Shown: positions 33,473 through 44,669 of the stretch, piece by piece
Numbering within the stretch: the stretch's first letter is position 1
How the letters are laid out: every line of letters begins with the position of its first letter
Position numbers and translations under genes: made by a program
The notes under the pieces: generated by a model
Seen by the model: only the letters and a program-made list of their open reading frames with translations
Database searches by the model: none
Told to the model about the DNA's origin: nothing
Assembly: GCA_037178975.1 (NCBI GenBank)
Contig: JASJZH010000002.1
Span: 7,057,501 to 7,121,500 of the forward strand
Direction of reading: 5' to 3'
DNA from: Oscheius tipulae
Lineage: Eukaryota; Nematoda; Chromadorea; Rhabditida; Rhabditidae
DNA: 64,000 bases

Positions 33473-33864
33473 CTCCTCCACCGTCTTTTATCCTCCTTCC
33501 TACGGGTGCCCTGTCCCAAAGCAAAACCCTTGGGCTTTCTTACTCTTTTCTCCTTAACCGTCTCGCCAACAGGGTTCTTCGCCTAATACTCAGTCTCAGA
33601 TATATAGGTGAACTCATGAGCTTCCTTTATCCCTTTACTCACGTCTAAATTATGAAAAATGCCAGTTTATATATTGAATTCTGTGATTTTCATATTGAAT
33701 GCAATGTTCTCAACTTTCCTCTCTCTTTGACCAAAATAAAATATTGCAACTGTCTGTCTTCGCACGTTATCCAATTCTCTCACATAAATTAGTCATCTGA
33801 GAAATCCTGTAATTAGATTTGGGTTTATAAAAGCGTCTTCTCATCTCGATATGGTCATCCAACA
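33473..33864. other. ROR 3' region and gap to small secreted gene
   Basis: The ROR 3' UTR probably ends near the AATAAA at about 33736. A TATA-like run (ttataaaa, about 33825) lies 40 bases before the next gene's ATG. Nothing else is seen. Confidence 0.4.
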
Positions 33865-34124
33865 ATGAGAGCTGTCTTCCTCATTTCCCTGATTGTCGTT
33901 TTGGCTGAGGCCATCAATTTCCGTCCGTGTTGACAGAGGTAGATCTAATAGAAATCTGTAGAAATTCTACCCATTTCAGCGGAGGTTGCACCACGACAAC
34001 TACTCCTTCGCCTCCGGCTGAGAGATCTGCTGAAGGTGTCCAGAACGATTACCATGGACGTGCTCGTTCGGAAGAGAATAGAGAGGGTCACTCTGCAAGA
34101 ACATCAAGCAAAGACACTAAATGA
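33865..34124 (+). CDS. Small secreted protein, unknown
   Basis: I do not recognise it. Exon 33865-33926 encodes a typical signal peptide (MRAVFLISLIVVLAEA). A short intron ends ATTTCAG, and exon 33980-34124 continues in phase with a run of Thr, a Pro-rich turn and a charged tail ending SSKDTK, about 68 residues in total. The donor (GTGTTG) is weak; without splicing the frame stops at TGA right after the signal peptide. An AATAAA at about 34182 supports a real transcript. It lies between ROR and the sulfide:quinone oxidoreductase on the same strand. Confidence 0.5.
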
Positions 34125-34376
34125 CTATCTGGCATTCTGGCACAAAGTTTTTCATGCGAGACTTGGACTTGTGGTTGATCAAATAAACTTTAATAATCAA
34201 AAAAGCAATTCTTGTCAGCTTCGCTTTTCCCTCCCTATTCTCACGTAACCTGCTTAAAGCGTTCTTTGTTCTCACTGTCTACGTGACTTTCTCTACTTTT
34301 CGTCCCCGCCGAAAGTTTCAGCGACTTGATAGCACAACAGTTGGCACCCACAGGTCATTCCCAACACCTGGTCAAC

Positions 34377-35999
34377 ATGAGGGTCTCCCTGTCTCTCAGC
34401 GGTAAGTATTTTCTTAATTTTTGTCAGTGAATGGTTACAGCTCAGCATTTCAAAGTTCTAGTGGTTGGTGGTGGAGCTGCCGGTCTCGGAGCCAGTCACA
34501 AATTTGCAAGGAAATTGCCAAAAGGAGCTGTAGGAATTATTGAACCGAGTGAGGTGGTTTTTTTTTACTTGTTTTCCATCAAAAGTCTGTAACAGAAACA
34601 CTACTACCAACCAGGATTCACACTAATTGGCGGTGGATTGAATACACTTGCTCAGCATACACGACTGGAAAAGGATCTTATTCACCCAAAGAGCACTTGG
34701 CTGCGAGCGAGTGTGAAAGAATTCAATCCGAAAAGTAACAAAGTCGTCCTGGTCGATGGAGAGGAAATCAGTTACGATTTTATGGTCGTAGCTACTGGAA
34801 TTCATCCCAGATTTGACAAGGTAGTGGCTAAGACGTATACAGAGACAGTGTCTGTAAGGTTTGCATGAACTTTCACTCTTTCAGATCAAAGGTCTGACCG
34901 AAGCATTGAAAGGGCCTGGAGTCTCAACCAATTATTCTCCATTGTACTGTGAGAAGACTTTCAAAGAACTGGAAAAGCTTGAGGTAGTGTCAGATTAAGA
35001 GCTCTCTAACAGTTTTCAGTCCGGAATAGCCTTGTTCACATTTCCCAACACACCTATAAAATGTCCAGGCGCTCTACAGAAGGCAGCTTATCTAGCCGAT
35101 GAGGTATTTCGATCGCGAGGTGTTCGCGATAGGACCACAATTATTTATGCCACAACACTGGCGAAAGTAAGAGATTTTGGGAGACTAGATCTTTGAGAAA
35201 ATTTTCAGTTGTTTGGAATCGACAAGTATAGAATCGCTTTGGAATATGTGGCAGTGGAAAAGGAAATAGATATCTGGCTGCGCAGTAACTTGATCGAAGT
35301 TGATGGTCCGAACAAGATAGCCAAGTTTGAGCAGCTGGATGAGAACAGTAAAGGAACTGGACAGTTTTGGAAGATAAAGGTAAGATTCAATTGAAATAAT
35401 ATGCAAGCCATTAAGTTCTCCTTCCTACACGCTGGACCACCCTGCTATCCAATAGAGCCTCTTCTATCCTGTCAGCCTTTGACAGATGCCAACGGTTTTG
35501 TCGACGTGGATCCAAAGTCTCTTCAGAGCAAAGCATTCCCAAATGTCTTTGGGATTGGAGACTGTGCCAACACCCCGAATGCCAAGACTGCAGCCGCAGT
35601 CTCGAGTCATCTGAAGACACTGGAGGCGAATTTGACTGCAGTTATGGAAGGAAATAAGATGTCTGCTGAGGTAAGACACAGGGGTAGGGTCAGAGCGATA
35701 TAGAGTAAGATTGGCAAAGAGTTAGATAGATAAGAATAGCTGGAATGTTTGTACATTTTTAGTACGACGGCTACGGCTCGTGTCCACTAGTGGTCAGTCG
35801 GAAGCACGTCATCTTGGCCGAATTCAACAGTGCTGGCCCGATGGAAACCTTTCCTATCGACCAGAGCAAGCCCCGACGAACTGCCTTCTGGATGAAGAAA
35901 TATCTAATGCCGTGGCTCTACTGGCATGGTCTGGTCAAAGGACGCTGGAATGGCCCTGCCACGATAAGAAAAATCTGCCATCTTGGCTTGAAAAAATAA
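34377..35999 (+). CDS. Sulfide:quinone oxidoreductase, mitochondrial
   Basis: It oxidises H2S and passes electrons to ubiquinone on the inner mitochondrial membrane. Exons: 34377-34401, 34441-34553, 34596-34820, 34885-34983, 35020-35166, 35209-35379, 35416-35670 and 35763-35999. The FAD site VLVVGGGAAGLG is near the N-terminus, with no long presequence visible. The two redox cysteines of the family are in place: KCPGALQKAAYL and YDGYGSCPLVVSRKHVILAE. FPNVFGIGDCAN is the second FAD motif. The C-terminus (LMPWLYWHGLVKGRWNGPA) matches the membrane-binding tail. Exon 7 uses an unusual AAG acceptor at 35415. C. elegans has two genes (sqrd-1, sqrd-2); I cannot say which this is. Confidence 0.95.
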
Positions 36000-37321
36000 A
36001 GATCCTCTCTCCCATGTAATCCTAATCGGACTGCGCAGGTGTGACCCAATTTCCCGCGTTGCCAAGGCTCATCTGAGGATGGCTTCCCATCGGCTGGGAA
36101 ATGGGCGATTAGTCCCCTCACTCACTCTCTCTCTCAGCACTCAATCTCAATGTTTGTCCTCTCAATCCACTCTCCTCATTTCTTCGAAACTTCGAAATAA
36201 CTCGAGTTCCAGCCGTCTCCCGTCCTTGTTTACACACACATAACCGATTGAGCTCCGTCTCTCTCCCCTTTTTGGCCTCCGTGTCGTTTGGCGCCCAATT
36301 CGTCAGATGTTTTCGCGTCACTGACCGCCTAGCACGCACTCCGTCTCCATTTTTTTTTTGAAATCGCTTTACACACTTCCTCACCTATGATTGCATGTCA
36401 TTCTGGCGTCCTTTTTGCGCAATTCGCGTGTTCCGCGTATGACCTAATGACTGCTTGTTTTCGGAAAGGCACGCGATTGAACACAAATTTTCCTTAATCT
36501 TTGGTTTCTATTTTTTTGCAGGTTTTAATTTATTAGTAAACATATTTTCAAGGCAAACAAATGATTTGTCGCTAATTTTTAAACATTTTCTGTCGTTAAC
36601 GCACCGACCTTGGTCTCACTCGTACGATCTTGGCAGCCGCTTTGTAGAACTACCCAAGAGCAGCATTTGTGCGTTGTAGCTTTTGGAGATGAGTTTGCGA
36701 AGGACGGTGTGTACGGCTCCGCTGGTTAGCTCGTACTGTCTATAGCAGAATAGGCGACAGTTTCACAATTTTTATTTATCGGACCGCTGAGTACCTCTCA
36801 TAATGTGCACAAGATATGACTCGAAAGTTCCTGTGTGAAAGGTACACAACTTGTACTTATTTTTAATTGGTGTGCAGTTAAAGAGTTTGAACTTAGTTCC
36901 TAGTAGTACGATGACAAATAGGACTTGTACATCAAGCAAGCCTCCGCACTTGTCCTATCATCCTGTCTAGTTAATTGAGTGTGTGTGAAGAATGTCTCTC
37001 TAATGAACGTGTGGAACTGGACCACTTCTTTCTCCTTCTCTATTGATCCCACTCCTTTGTGAAGCTCTTCTTCGTCTTCGCTCCACTTCAGATCTCTGTA
37101 ATCTCCCAAGCAAGCGTGAATTTCTCTCAATTTGACGTGACCACACATTTGTATCCGGAGCCTTTTATTGACCATGCCACTTCTCACGCACACCCCTTCG
37201 TCCCCCTTCTCAATTGCCATCTCAGTCAGCCAAAAATTTCACACATGTATCACCAACAGCTCTCTCCTCTAATGTGAGACTTGTTCCCATTGACAGAGCA
37301 TTCCGATTCAGTGAATCACCA
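36000..37321. other. Intergenic 1.3 kb, SQR to BTB gene
   Basis: I see no gene here. The part 36120-36260 is CT-rich and 36470-36600 is T-rich. A TTGACAG 38 bases before the BTB ATG may be its trans-splice acceptor. Confidence 0.4.
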
Positions 37322-38126
37322 ATGGAAGGACCCAGCTGCTCCAACGGTGCTTCAGATCGCATTCGGTTGAATGTCGGCGGGACTATCTTCGAGACCACTG
37401 CTACTACTCTGAACAAGCAGTCTCCAACCTTTCTGTCAACGCTTATCGAAGACCGCTGGAAGTCAAATGTGCCCGGAGCTGAACTATTCATTGATCGGGA
37501 CGGGACTCACTTTGCCAAAGTTCTAAACTACTTGAGGGATGAGGCAGAGTTCCAACCACCTAAGGATGAAGATGTCTGCGAGGAGCTGAGGAGAGAGGCT
37601 CAATTTTATGGACTACAGGGGTTGCAGGTGAGCTGTCTGTTACTGTGCAGAGGCTACTGTTCATTGTTGTTTATATTTTGTTGTTTCTCATCTCAAAACA
37701 CCTTTTTAGGATATGTGCAACAGTACTGAACTCTCACTCGGCGACCTTGTGGCCTGGCGCCGTGACGCTGTTTCCTTCTATTGGCGTGTCTTTGTCCGGT
37801 ACTCGGTCGACGACTCTTTAACCCTTCCCTTCATCTACGATCGCAACAACCACACTCTTGCTCGTTGTATTGCCTGTGACGAGTTCCAGGACCCCAAGTG
37901 TTCATATCTGTTCGATATTAACTACACTGACTGGGAGCCGATGAAGCACCACATGAACGGAATGAGGGGAGAGATCACTCAAGTAGGATGGGTAATGCAA
38001 AAAATGAGATAAGTTCAGATTATGAGTGACACCTGCGCTAATGTGACATGGGATAATGGCCAGACGATTCATTTGCCGAAGTCTGCTCTCCGAAGAATCG
38101 AAGCTGCCCGACCAATTTTACCGTAA
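37322..38126 (+). CDS. BTB/T1 (KCTD-like) domain protein
   Basis: Exons 37322-37627, 37710-37991 and 38019-38126 join in phase to give about 230 residues. The N-terminal T1-type BTB domain begins IRLNVGGTIFETTATTL and continues through FIDRDGTHFAKVLNYLRD to EAQFYGLQGLQ. KCTD proteins often act as cullin-3 adaptors or channel modulators through this domain; which applies here is unknown. The second half (TDWEPMKHHMNGM ... TWDNGQTIHLPKSALRRI) is compact and I could not assign it to a named domain. The open frame extends upstream to 37214, but 37322 follows a possible TTGACAG acceptor. Its 3' end faces the Gly-rich gene only 48 bases away. Confidence 0.85.
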
Positions 38127-38174
38127 TTGTATTTATTAAAGCTTGATACTCTTAAAATAGTTATTAAAGAATTC

Positions 38175-39157
38175 TTAATCCTCTCCGAACTCGACGAGAC
38201 CGGGCAGTTGTCGTGGCTTGCCTGAACAAAGCATATTGAAAAATTTTAAATTGACTCACTTGTGACCTTGTCAAAAAATTTGTTGTCGACCTTTTCCGAT
38301 TCTTCATCCAGTGCTGAAAGACTCTCGACCTCACCGGACTTTGGGATGATTTCCTTCGAGGCAGTCCACTTGTGGATGAAAGAAGGCTCGGTCACTTCCA
38401 ACATTTCTCGTTCTTGTCCTTCTGTATTCGGTCTTATACGGAGAGTTGGATGAGCTGTTGTGGTGACAATAGGTACAGGGATTGCTGCTGGAGCAGGTGG
38501 AGGAACTGAAAAATATTCAATAGCTAAAATGATACTTACACATCCCAGAGAAGAAATTTTTGATATTGTCAAGGAAGGACCCAAACTGTCCGCCGGGATA
38601 CAGTGGGTTGGGATTAGGTCTACCAAAGTTCAGCTGACTGCCAAGATCTACTCCACCAGTTGGAGCAACACCCAGTCCAGAGTCGACTCCAATTCTTTCT
38701 CCAGCGACCAGGGCACCGCCACCGGCTGAAAAACGTTCAAGCTGGAACTTGTGCAGCAAATGTGATTAGAAAGTTAGGCTTTACGGTCAGATCACATTAA
38801 TCACGGGCCAATGTCACGCGCGCATGCTTTAGATTGGTGGTGGTCTTGAGATCAAAGGATCGGATCGGCCAGGCATATTTAGCAAGAATGACGTTCAAAA
38901 TTCAACAAGTCGTAGTTTAAAGAATAGTAAAACTCACACTGTAAGCCGAATCCTTGTGGTCCTTGTCCCAACTTCAGACCTCGATCTCCTCCAAAGCCCA
39001 TAATGTTGGCACTTTGTCCCAGACCCAGATCCCAGCCACCATTACCAGTTGGATGGAATCCAAACTGACCCAGGTTAATTTGAGCCACAGCTGAAACAAA
39101 GCATTGGGCTCGAAAAGGTTGAATACCGGAAGGTACTAAGGCTAGCAGTAGTAGCAT
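38175..39157 (-). CDS. Gly/Pro-rich secreted protein, unknown
   Basis: Five exons (39127-39157, 38938-39090, 38540-38725, 38260-38505, 38175-38221) join in phase. The first 44-base intron splits a signal peptide that becomes MLLLLALVPSAVAQ after splicing, ideal for cleavage before INLGQFGFH. Then come Gly-rich blocks (GGWDLGLGQ, GPQGFGLQ, NFGRPNPNPLYPGGQFG), a short helix SFLDNIKNFFSG, a Pro-rich linker and an acidic tail ending LPGLVEFGED. There are almost no cysteines. It could be an extracellular matrix or eggshell protein; I do not recognise the family. It is tail to tail with the BTB gene. Confidence 0.65.
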
Positions 39158-39589
39158 GAGTAGCCGAGGCGAATGGCAAACCAACGAGTCTCGGGGCGCC
39201 TTCTTCTTTGTTGTCCAACAGCATCGGTCCGTGTTGTAACGTGTGATAATAGCCTCGAAGTGTGAATCAGAGAATGCCCTCGGGCGAGTGAACCGGTTGC
39301 GCGGAGGACACACGGGACAACACATTGTTGTGAAAGATACACGAATGACGTGAAGAACTGTTTAGGGGAGGGGGTAGAGGTGGAACGTCGAACAGAAATC
39401 TTGAAGTATATAGCTTCCTAATGGCAAAAACAGAATGGGGACAGGATTGGCAAGAAACAGGCACCATAGTTGATGCTAATTCGAGAGGGGTTCACGGGGA
39501 CAAAGTGCAGAACACAGAACAGGAGAGAGAGTTACCACAAGTTTTGACAGATTGAAAAAATAAAAAAGTTTACGGCAAGCTAGATACTC

Positions 39590-39657
39590 ATTATTTCCCA
39601 TTCCGACCGTGTTATCGAATTCTAGGCATACATAAACCTACTTGACAACAAATTTAG
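39590..39657 (-). repeat. Second copy of the 15.2 kb MITE-family end
   Basis: The reverse complement of this stretch matches 15184-15247 at about 90% by eye, including TAGGTTTATGnATGCCTAG and GATAACACGGTC. It includes the CTTGACAACAAATTT terminal motif. It lies 5' of the Gly-rich gene. Confidence 0.6.
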
Positions 39658-39915
39658 GAAAAGTATACAAAAAAACATTGAAAATTAACAGGAGACAGGG
39701 GCTACCAAAACACTCAACGAAGGACTGAGCACGAAACTAGAACTGTGAAAACATGAGACACAGTATCCTACCTTTGTAATTGACAAAATGCGTCTGTCTG
39801 CGACACAAGTCAACTCTGATCAGAGATAATATTTGACAATGTTTGTGGCCTTTTCTGTCAAGTATTATCCTAGATTAGAGTTGACAAGACGAGACAGGAC
39901 AGTTCAAACCACAAA

Positions 39916-40306
39916 ATGAGCACTGACAGTGTGAGTCGCTCCGCCAGGAGCGTAAGCATCTTAACAGTCATGTTCATAGCCTTGTCCAGTTCCATCTTGT
40001 TCTCGTCTTCTCCTGCATCCAAGTCACCTGGAAAGGACAAAAAGTAAGACTACTTCTGCCTGTCTCTGTCAGGCTGTCAGAAGAGAATTTGCGGCAGGTA
40101 GCGAGCACTGCCAGGCTTTTCTAGTGGCCCTGAGGACCTCCAAGAACTATATCAAACACCGCTGTGGATTCAAGGAAGGTTCCTCAGAGATGGGGAGACC
40201 AGGCGTGACACAATCTTTCGATCTGCTATCAAGTGACGTATTCACGAGCCAGCTACCACCTTTGCCGTCTCTCGACCATGGACGAAACGCGGGGAAGGGA
40301 GTGTGA
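39916..40306 (+). CDS. Small protein with N-terminal hydrophobic segment, unknown
   Basis: Exon 39916-40043 encodes a Ser/Arg start, then a hydrophobic stretch (ILTVMFIALSSSILF) that could be an uncleaved anchor or signal, then KSPGKDKK. Exon 40081-40306 joins after a 37-base intron and reads to a stop: about 118 residues, with two cysteines (EHCQAF, HRCGF) and a Pro-rich C-terminus. An alternative acceptor 8 bases earlier would shift the frame to an early stop. An AATAAA lies at about 40481. No family is recognised. Confidence 0.45.
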
Positions 40307-40540
40307 CACTACTGCTCGCAACTGCCAGACTGTCACTGTCTACTGTTGAGGTGGAAAATACTTTGGGAGAGCTGTAGAAGACGACCATCTTGCCTACTGT
40401 CATTGGAACTGTAGTTGCTTTTAGTTGCCAGATGTTGACAAGATCTTTAATTGTCAGAATGCAATAGTCGCTTGTATCAAAATAAAGAAAGTTTTACAAA
40501 TTGTGCAAACATGAAAAATCACTCGTTCTGAAACTAAAAA

Positions 40541-40659
40541 AGCTTACGACACCCGGGATTCCCAAGCCGTCTCCGATCCAAGTACTAACCGGGCCCAACA
40601 TTGCTTGACTTGCCAGCTCGGACGGGATGGCGTACTTTCAATGTGGTGTGGCCGTAAGC
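40541..40659 (-). rRNA. 5S ribosomal RNA
   Basis: The 119-base minus-strand sequence begins GCTTACGGCCACACC and ends GGGTGTCGTAAGCT. It contains the universal ACGCCATCCCGTCCGA segment and the internal promoter (GTTAGTACTTGGATCGG). The first bases, GCTTACG, pair with the last, CGTAAGC, closing helix I. I see no second copy in tandem and no spliced-leader RNA gene next to it, unlike the C. elegans 5S-SL1 cluster. A run of T follows its 3' end on the minus strand (aaaaa at 40536-40540), as Pol III terminators require. Confidence 0.95.
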
Positions 40660-40862
40660 GGAAGCCATACTTTTACTGTGAAAGGCATTGCCTCTATAGT
40701 GATTTGTTTTTCAGATCGAAGTCATGCCTTATATCAAGGCAGAGAACCATTTTCGTCTTCCTGTTTGGTACGGTTTGTATGCAAACCACTGTAGCTTTTG
40801 CTTACTCACAAGTTTGCTGAAATCTGTTTACCGGATGGATCCCAAAGAATTGTCAGTCACCC

Positions 40863-42785
40863 ATGTGCTTCCTCTTCTGGTTGGTGTCAATCTTTTTATT
40901 GGTCCGGTCTCAAGAAACTGATGTAGGTTGCTACTTCTTATGTTACAGAATACTTACTTTAGCCAATTTCCCAACTTCTACCAAAAGGAACAGAAAACAC
41001 TCCAGAACAGCTAGAAGCTGTTCGAAAAATTTTGAACAAGCTCAATCCAAAAATTCTGGCCAGACCATCTCTTCAGAAGTCAGTCGGGGCCCGTCCACAA
41101 GGAAATGACGAAATAGTTGAAGCTAACAAAGATGTGGAGGACTATCTTTTCGAAGTAGTCTTTTGATTTTTATAGTATACAAAAATTTTCCAGGGAGACA
41201 TTCTTCTGAACATCGAGCAAGCAACGGCTATTGTTGAGGCGGCCAGCACAGTAAACAGTACCAGAAAAAAGCGCCAGTTTGGAATTTTCAATACGTTATG
41301 GAGCAAGGATAGACCTATCTACTATGCAATGCAGGGATTTGGTGAGTTTGGGAAAAAAACTGAAATAAGAGATACAGGGCCCGTTGGTACAACTGTAATC
41401 AGACAAGCTGCCGAGTTCTGGAGTAGAATGACGTGCCTTCGCTTTGTCGAACATCTTTGGGCTTCTCCAAGGATCCGCTTTGTACCTATGTCAGGGTGTT
41501 GGAGTAGTATTGGAAAGCAGAGTGGATGGAACACTCAGGACATTAGTCTTGGACTAGGATGCCAGACAGTAATTAGTTCCCAATTAAAAAAAGTTGTTTT
41601 AGTTTGCCGCCGCAGCTCACGAAATGGGACATGCTTTAGGTACCAGAACTCTTATTACACTAATTCAGATTTAGGATACTACCATACCCAGTCCAGGCCG
41701 GATAGAGATAACCATGTATCAATCAACTTTGCCAACGTTCCCTACCCAAAATACAGAAATTTTGTCAAGGTACTGAAAGAATTTTGTAAAATGAATAATT
41801 TTTAGGTACCTGATGAGTTGGGCACTTCCAAAGTTGTTGGTTATGATTTCGGATCTATTATGCAGTATAGTGCTTGTAAGTTTCCTCATAACTTAAATGT
41901 GATATGCGCGCCTGTCAAAACATTCGAGAAGACACTGCTTACCCGTACTATGTCGACGCCTGTAAATCAGGAATTTTTTTTCCGCCGCAGTTTTCTATTT
42001 TTCGAAAGCTGTTCGAGAAAGTTGAATAGGCAGTTTACTTTTACATTTCACCTCTATGACGACACCTTATCTTGCCGAGAGAGTGACCAAATTTAAAAAA
42101 GATCTCAGATGCATTTGCCTCAAATCCCTACCAGCCAACTGTTCTTGCTCGTGATTCCCGATATCAGTCTACTATGGGCAAGAAACCTAAGCCATCTTTT
42201 GGAGATATTAAAGGAATTAATACTATCTATCGGTGTAATGGTCAGTCTCTTACAACTTTTCCGACAATAATGTGTTCAGAAGCCTGTTCTTCTGCTCCAG
42301 CTTGTCAAAACCAAGGTTTTGTTGATTCTAAAACCTGCACTTCGTGTATCTGTCCTCCACAGTTTGCTGGACCAGTTTGTAGTAATTTGAACAGAGGAAC
42401 AGCTCCAACATGCAATGGACAGATTCTTCACGTAAGAAGTTCTCCGGTAAATAGCCTAAAAATTTAGGCTGGAACCAATTGGACAGGATTTCGGGGCGAG
42501 TTCGGCTCTAGCAACAGCGGCCACTTGGAGGAATGTCACTGGCTTATTTACGCTCCAACTGGAAAGCGTGTTCAACTACGTTTCACTGCTCTGTCAGCCC
42601 AATATTGTGATACGAGCTGCACCACCCAGGCTGTGGAATTCAATCCTGGAAATTTTGACCTAACAGGGATGAGATTCTGCTGTTCACCGGGAGCGACGGT
42701 CACATCAAAAGGTCAGGTGATGGCCATCAGTGGCTACGCTCGAACAGGTAGTGTTCAATTTGATGTACAATATTCTGCTATTTGA
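40863..42785 (+). CDS. Astacin-type zinc metalloprotease (NAS family) with EGF and CUB domains
   Basis: Nine exons: 40863-40922, 40963-41154, 41194-41341, 41378-41568, 41603-41639, 41675-41769, 41806-41875, 42109-42431 and 42468-42785. A signal peptide (MCFLFWLVSIFLLVRS) is followed by a helical prodomain, a furin-like site RKKR, and the catalytic domain. The zinc motif is split by a 35-base intron and reads HEMGHALGYYHTQSRPD (three His plus the catalytic Glu). The Met-turn is SIMQYS, with Gln where SxMHY has His. An EGF-like module (CQNQGF ... CICPPQFAGPVC) and a CUB domain end the protein. NAS proteases process cuticle collagens and molting proteins, which fits the collagen gene next to it. 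I cannot name the orthologue. Confidence 0.95.
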
Positions 42786-42942
42786 CAATAAACCTTACGG
42801 CTATGAATTACCCAATGTTAGCAGCTAACCTGCCCGATTAGCGCGTCCAGCTTACCCGGATACCGTGCTACCAGTTCGGCCACCCGTCGTCAGCTAGCGG
42901 TTATAAGTCGCATTTATAACAAGCTGTCTGTCCTTTTTCACG

Positions 42943-44624
42943 ATGACCAATCGGTCTCTTTTCCTTCATATTGTGATTGGCGGTGCTGGTCTGGCTGTCT
43001 TTTCTGCGATTGTCTGTGCCATTGTCATCTTTCACGATATCAATGATTTCGAGCAGAAGATTCGTCTGGACCTCGAACAGTTCAAAGTGAGTACCCGATA
43101 AAAAATGTTTTAAATTAAATTAGTTCCATGTCGATGATGCTTGGGACACAATTGTTCACGTCCAACGGAGGGAAAAAAGACAGTACGCGACTGCTCCACA
43201 AGCATCTGCTGGAAACTACAACGCCGGAGTAACTAGTGAAAGCCAGAGATCTCCATTCGTGTCAGCGGCTCCAACGCCTGGCGCCGGAGAACAATGTAAT
43301 TGTGGAGCCGCTTCTTCTGGATGTCCTGCAGGGCCACCCGGACCACCTGGTCCCAACGGTCATGATGGTGAGCCTGGTCACCCTGGAGAGGCAGGAGTTC
43401 CTGGAGGTATGGGAACGAATATGGTCGGAGTCCAGATGACACACGAGGGCTGTATAAAATGTCCTGCCGGTGAAGCAGGACCTGCTGGTTCTGACGGTCC
43501 AGCTGGACCTCCTGGACCTCAAGGAAATCCAGGAGCTGATGGTGTTGGCGGTGGAGCTGGAGAAGCCGGCCCAGCAGGACCCCCTGGACCTCCTGGCCCG
43601 AATGGAAACGACGGAGCTCCTGGTGGAATGGGAACACCTGGAGAGAATGGCACTCGAATGATGAACATTCCTGGTCCTGCAGGTCCCCCTGGCCCACCTG
43701 GGCCGCCTGGTCCTTCTGGAGAGAATGGAGCTAGCAGCGCTGGGGCCGAGGGACCTGCCGGGCCTCCAGGTCCAGCTGGAAAAGATGGATCACCCGGAGA
43801 GCCTGGTGGGAAAGGAACTGATGGAGAAGCTGGAAGCCCTGGAAGTAAGAATTTTAAAGTTCGGATCACGTGAACAACTTTTAGATGACGCAGCCTACTG
43901 TCCGTGTCCTCCTCGAAGCATGGCACCCATTGCCGCTGTTGCTCCATCTGCTGCTGTTGCTCCAGCAGCTCAGCAGGAAAGCTACGCTGCTCCTCAGGCT
44001 GCCTCTGCTGCCGCAGTTGCTCCCACCACTGCAGCACCAGCTCCAGCTCAAACGGCTCCCGCTGCTGCTCCAGCGGTAAACAGCTACCAAGCACCGTCAG
44101 CTGCCGCTCAAGCAGCTTCCGTGGCAGCTCCTGCAACTGAATCTTACGTAAAACCATCTGCAGCTTCAGTAACCGGGGCGCCTACCGCATCAGCCCCAAC
44201 TACAACCGCCGCTCTCACCACAGCAGCTCCTACAGAGGCTCCAAAGCCAGTTGAGCAGACTGCTGCTCCTGCTAAAGCTGCTCCAGCAGTGCAAGACACC
44301 TACAATGCTCCTAAAGAAATAGGCGAAACAAAGGCTGCGGCTCCTGAGGAAGAGAAACCGAAAGAGTACGTGATCGGAGCTCACGAAGAGACCACTGCTG
44401 CCGCCCCTGAGAAGGAAGTTTCTGGTGAAGCTCATCCTGGAGCTGGAAAGGCTCAAGCTGCACCAGCTGCCGAAAAATACAATGTTCCTGCTCAAACTGC
44501 TGCGGCCACGCCTGCAGCTGGTAGTTATCCGACTGCTCCTCAGACTGTAGCTGCTTCTGCACCAACTGGACCGATTGTTGGAGGGAAGGATAACTACCCT
44601 ATTCATAATTTAAGAATGGTTTAA
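42943..44624 (+). CDS. Cuticle collagen with long Ala/Pro-rich C-terminal tail
   Basis: Exons 42943-43086, 43124-43844 and 43885-44624 join in phase. The N-terminal hydrophobic segment ([20 protein letters not shown]) is a signal anchor typical of nematode collagens. A subtilisin site RREKR follows, then Cys-flanked Gly-X-Y blocks ([29 protein letters not shown]) interrupted at GTNMVGVQ and NGTRMM. After the triple helix, CPCPP marks the usual C-terminal cysteines, but the protein then runs on for over 220 residues rich in Ala, Pro, Thr, Gln and Tyr (units like PAAxxY). Cuticle collagens normally stop soon after the last Gly-X-Y. An AATAAA lies at 44651. Confidence 0.93.
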
Positions 44625-44669
44625 TTGTCCTGTCATTGGCCGGGCTTGCAATAAACACGATTCTCTTTG

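Noticed and set aside
40300-40862. Spliced-leader RNA gene beside the 5S gene
   Set aside because: No sequence resembling the SL1 leader or its donor site was seen on either strand.
42840-42890. tRNA half (TGGCCGAACTGGTAGCACG on the minus strand) before the collagen gene
   Set aside because: No box B and no acceptor stem; too little to call even a repeat family.
43519-44157. Long minus-strand frames opposite the collagens (also 46535-47309)
   Set aside because: They are mirror frames of Gly-X-Y coding sequence, which lacks stops on the opposite strand.
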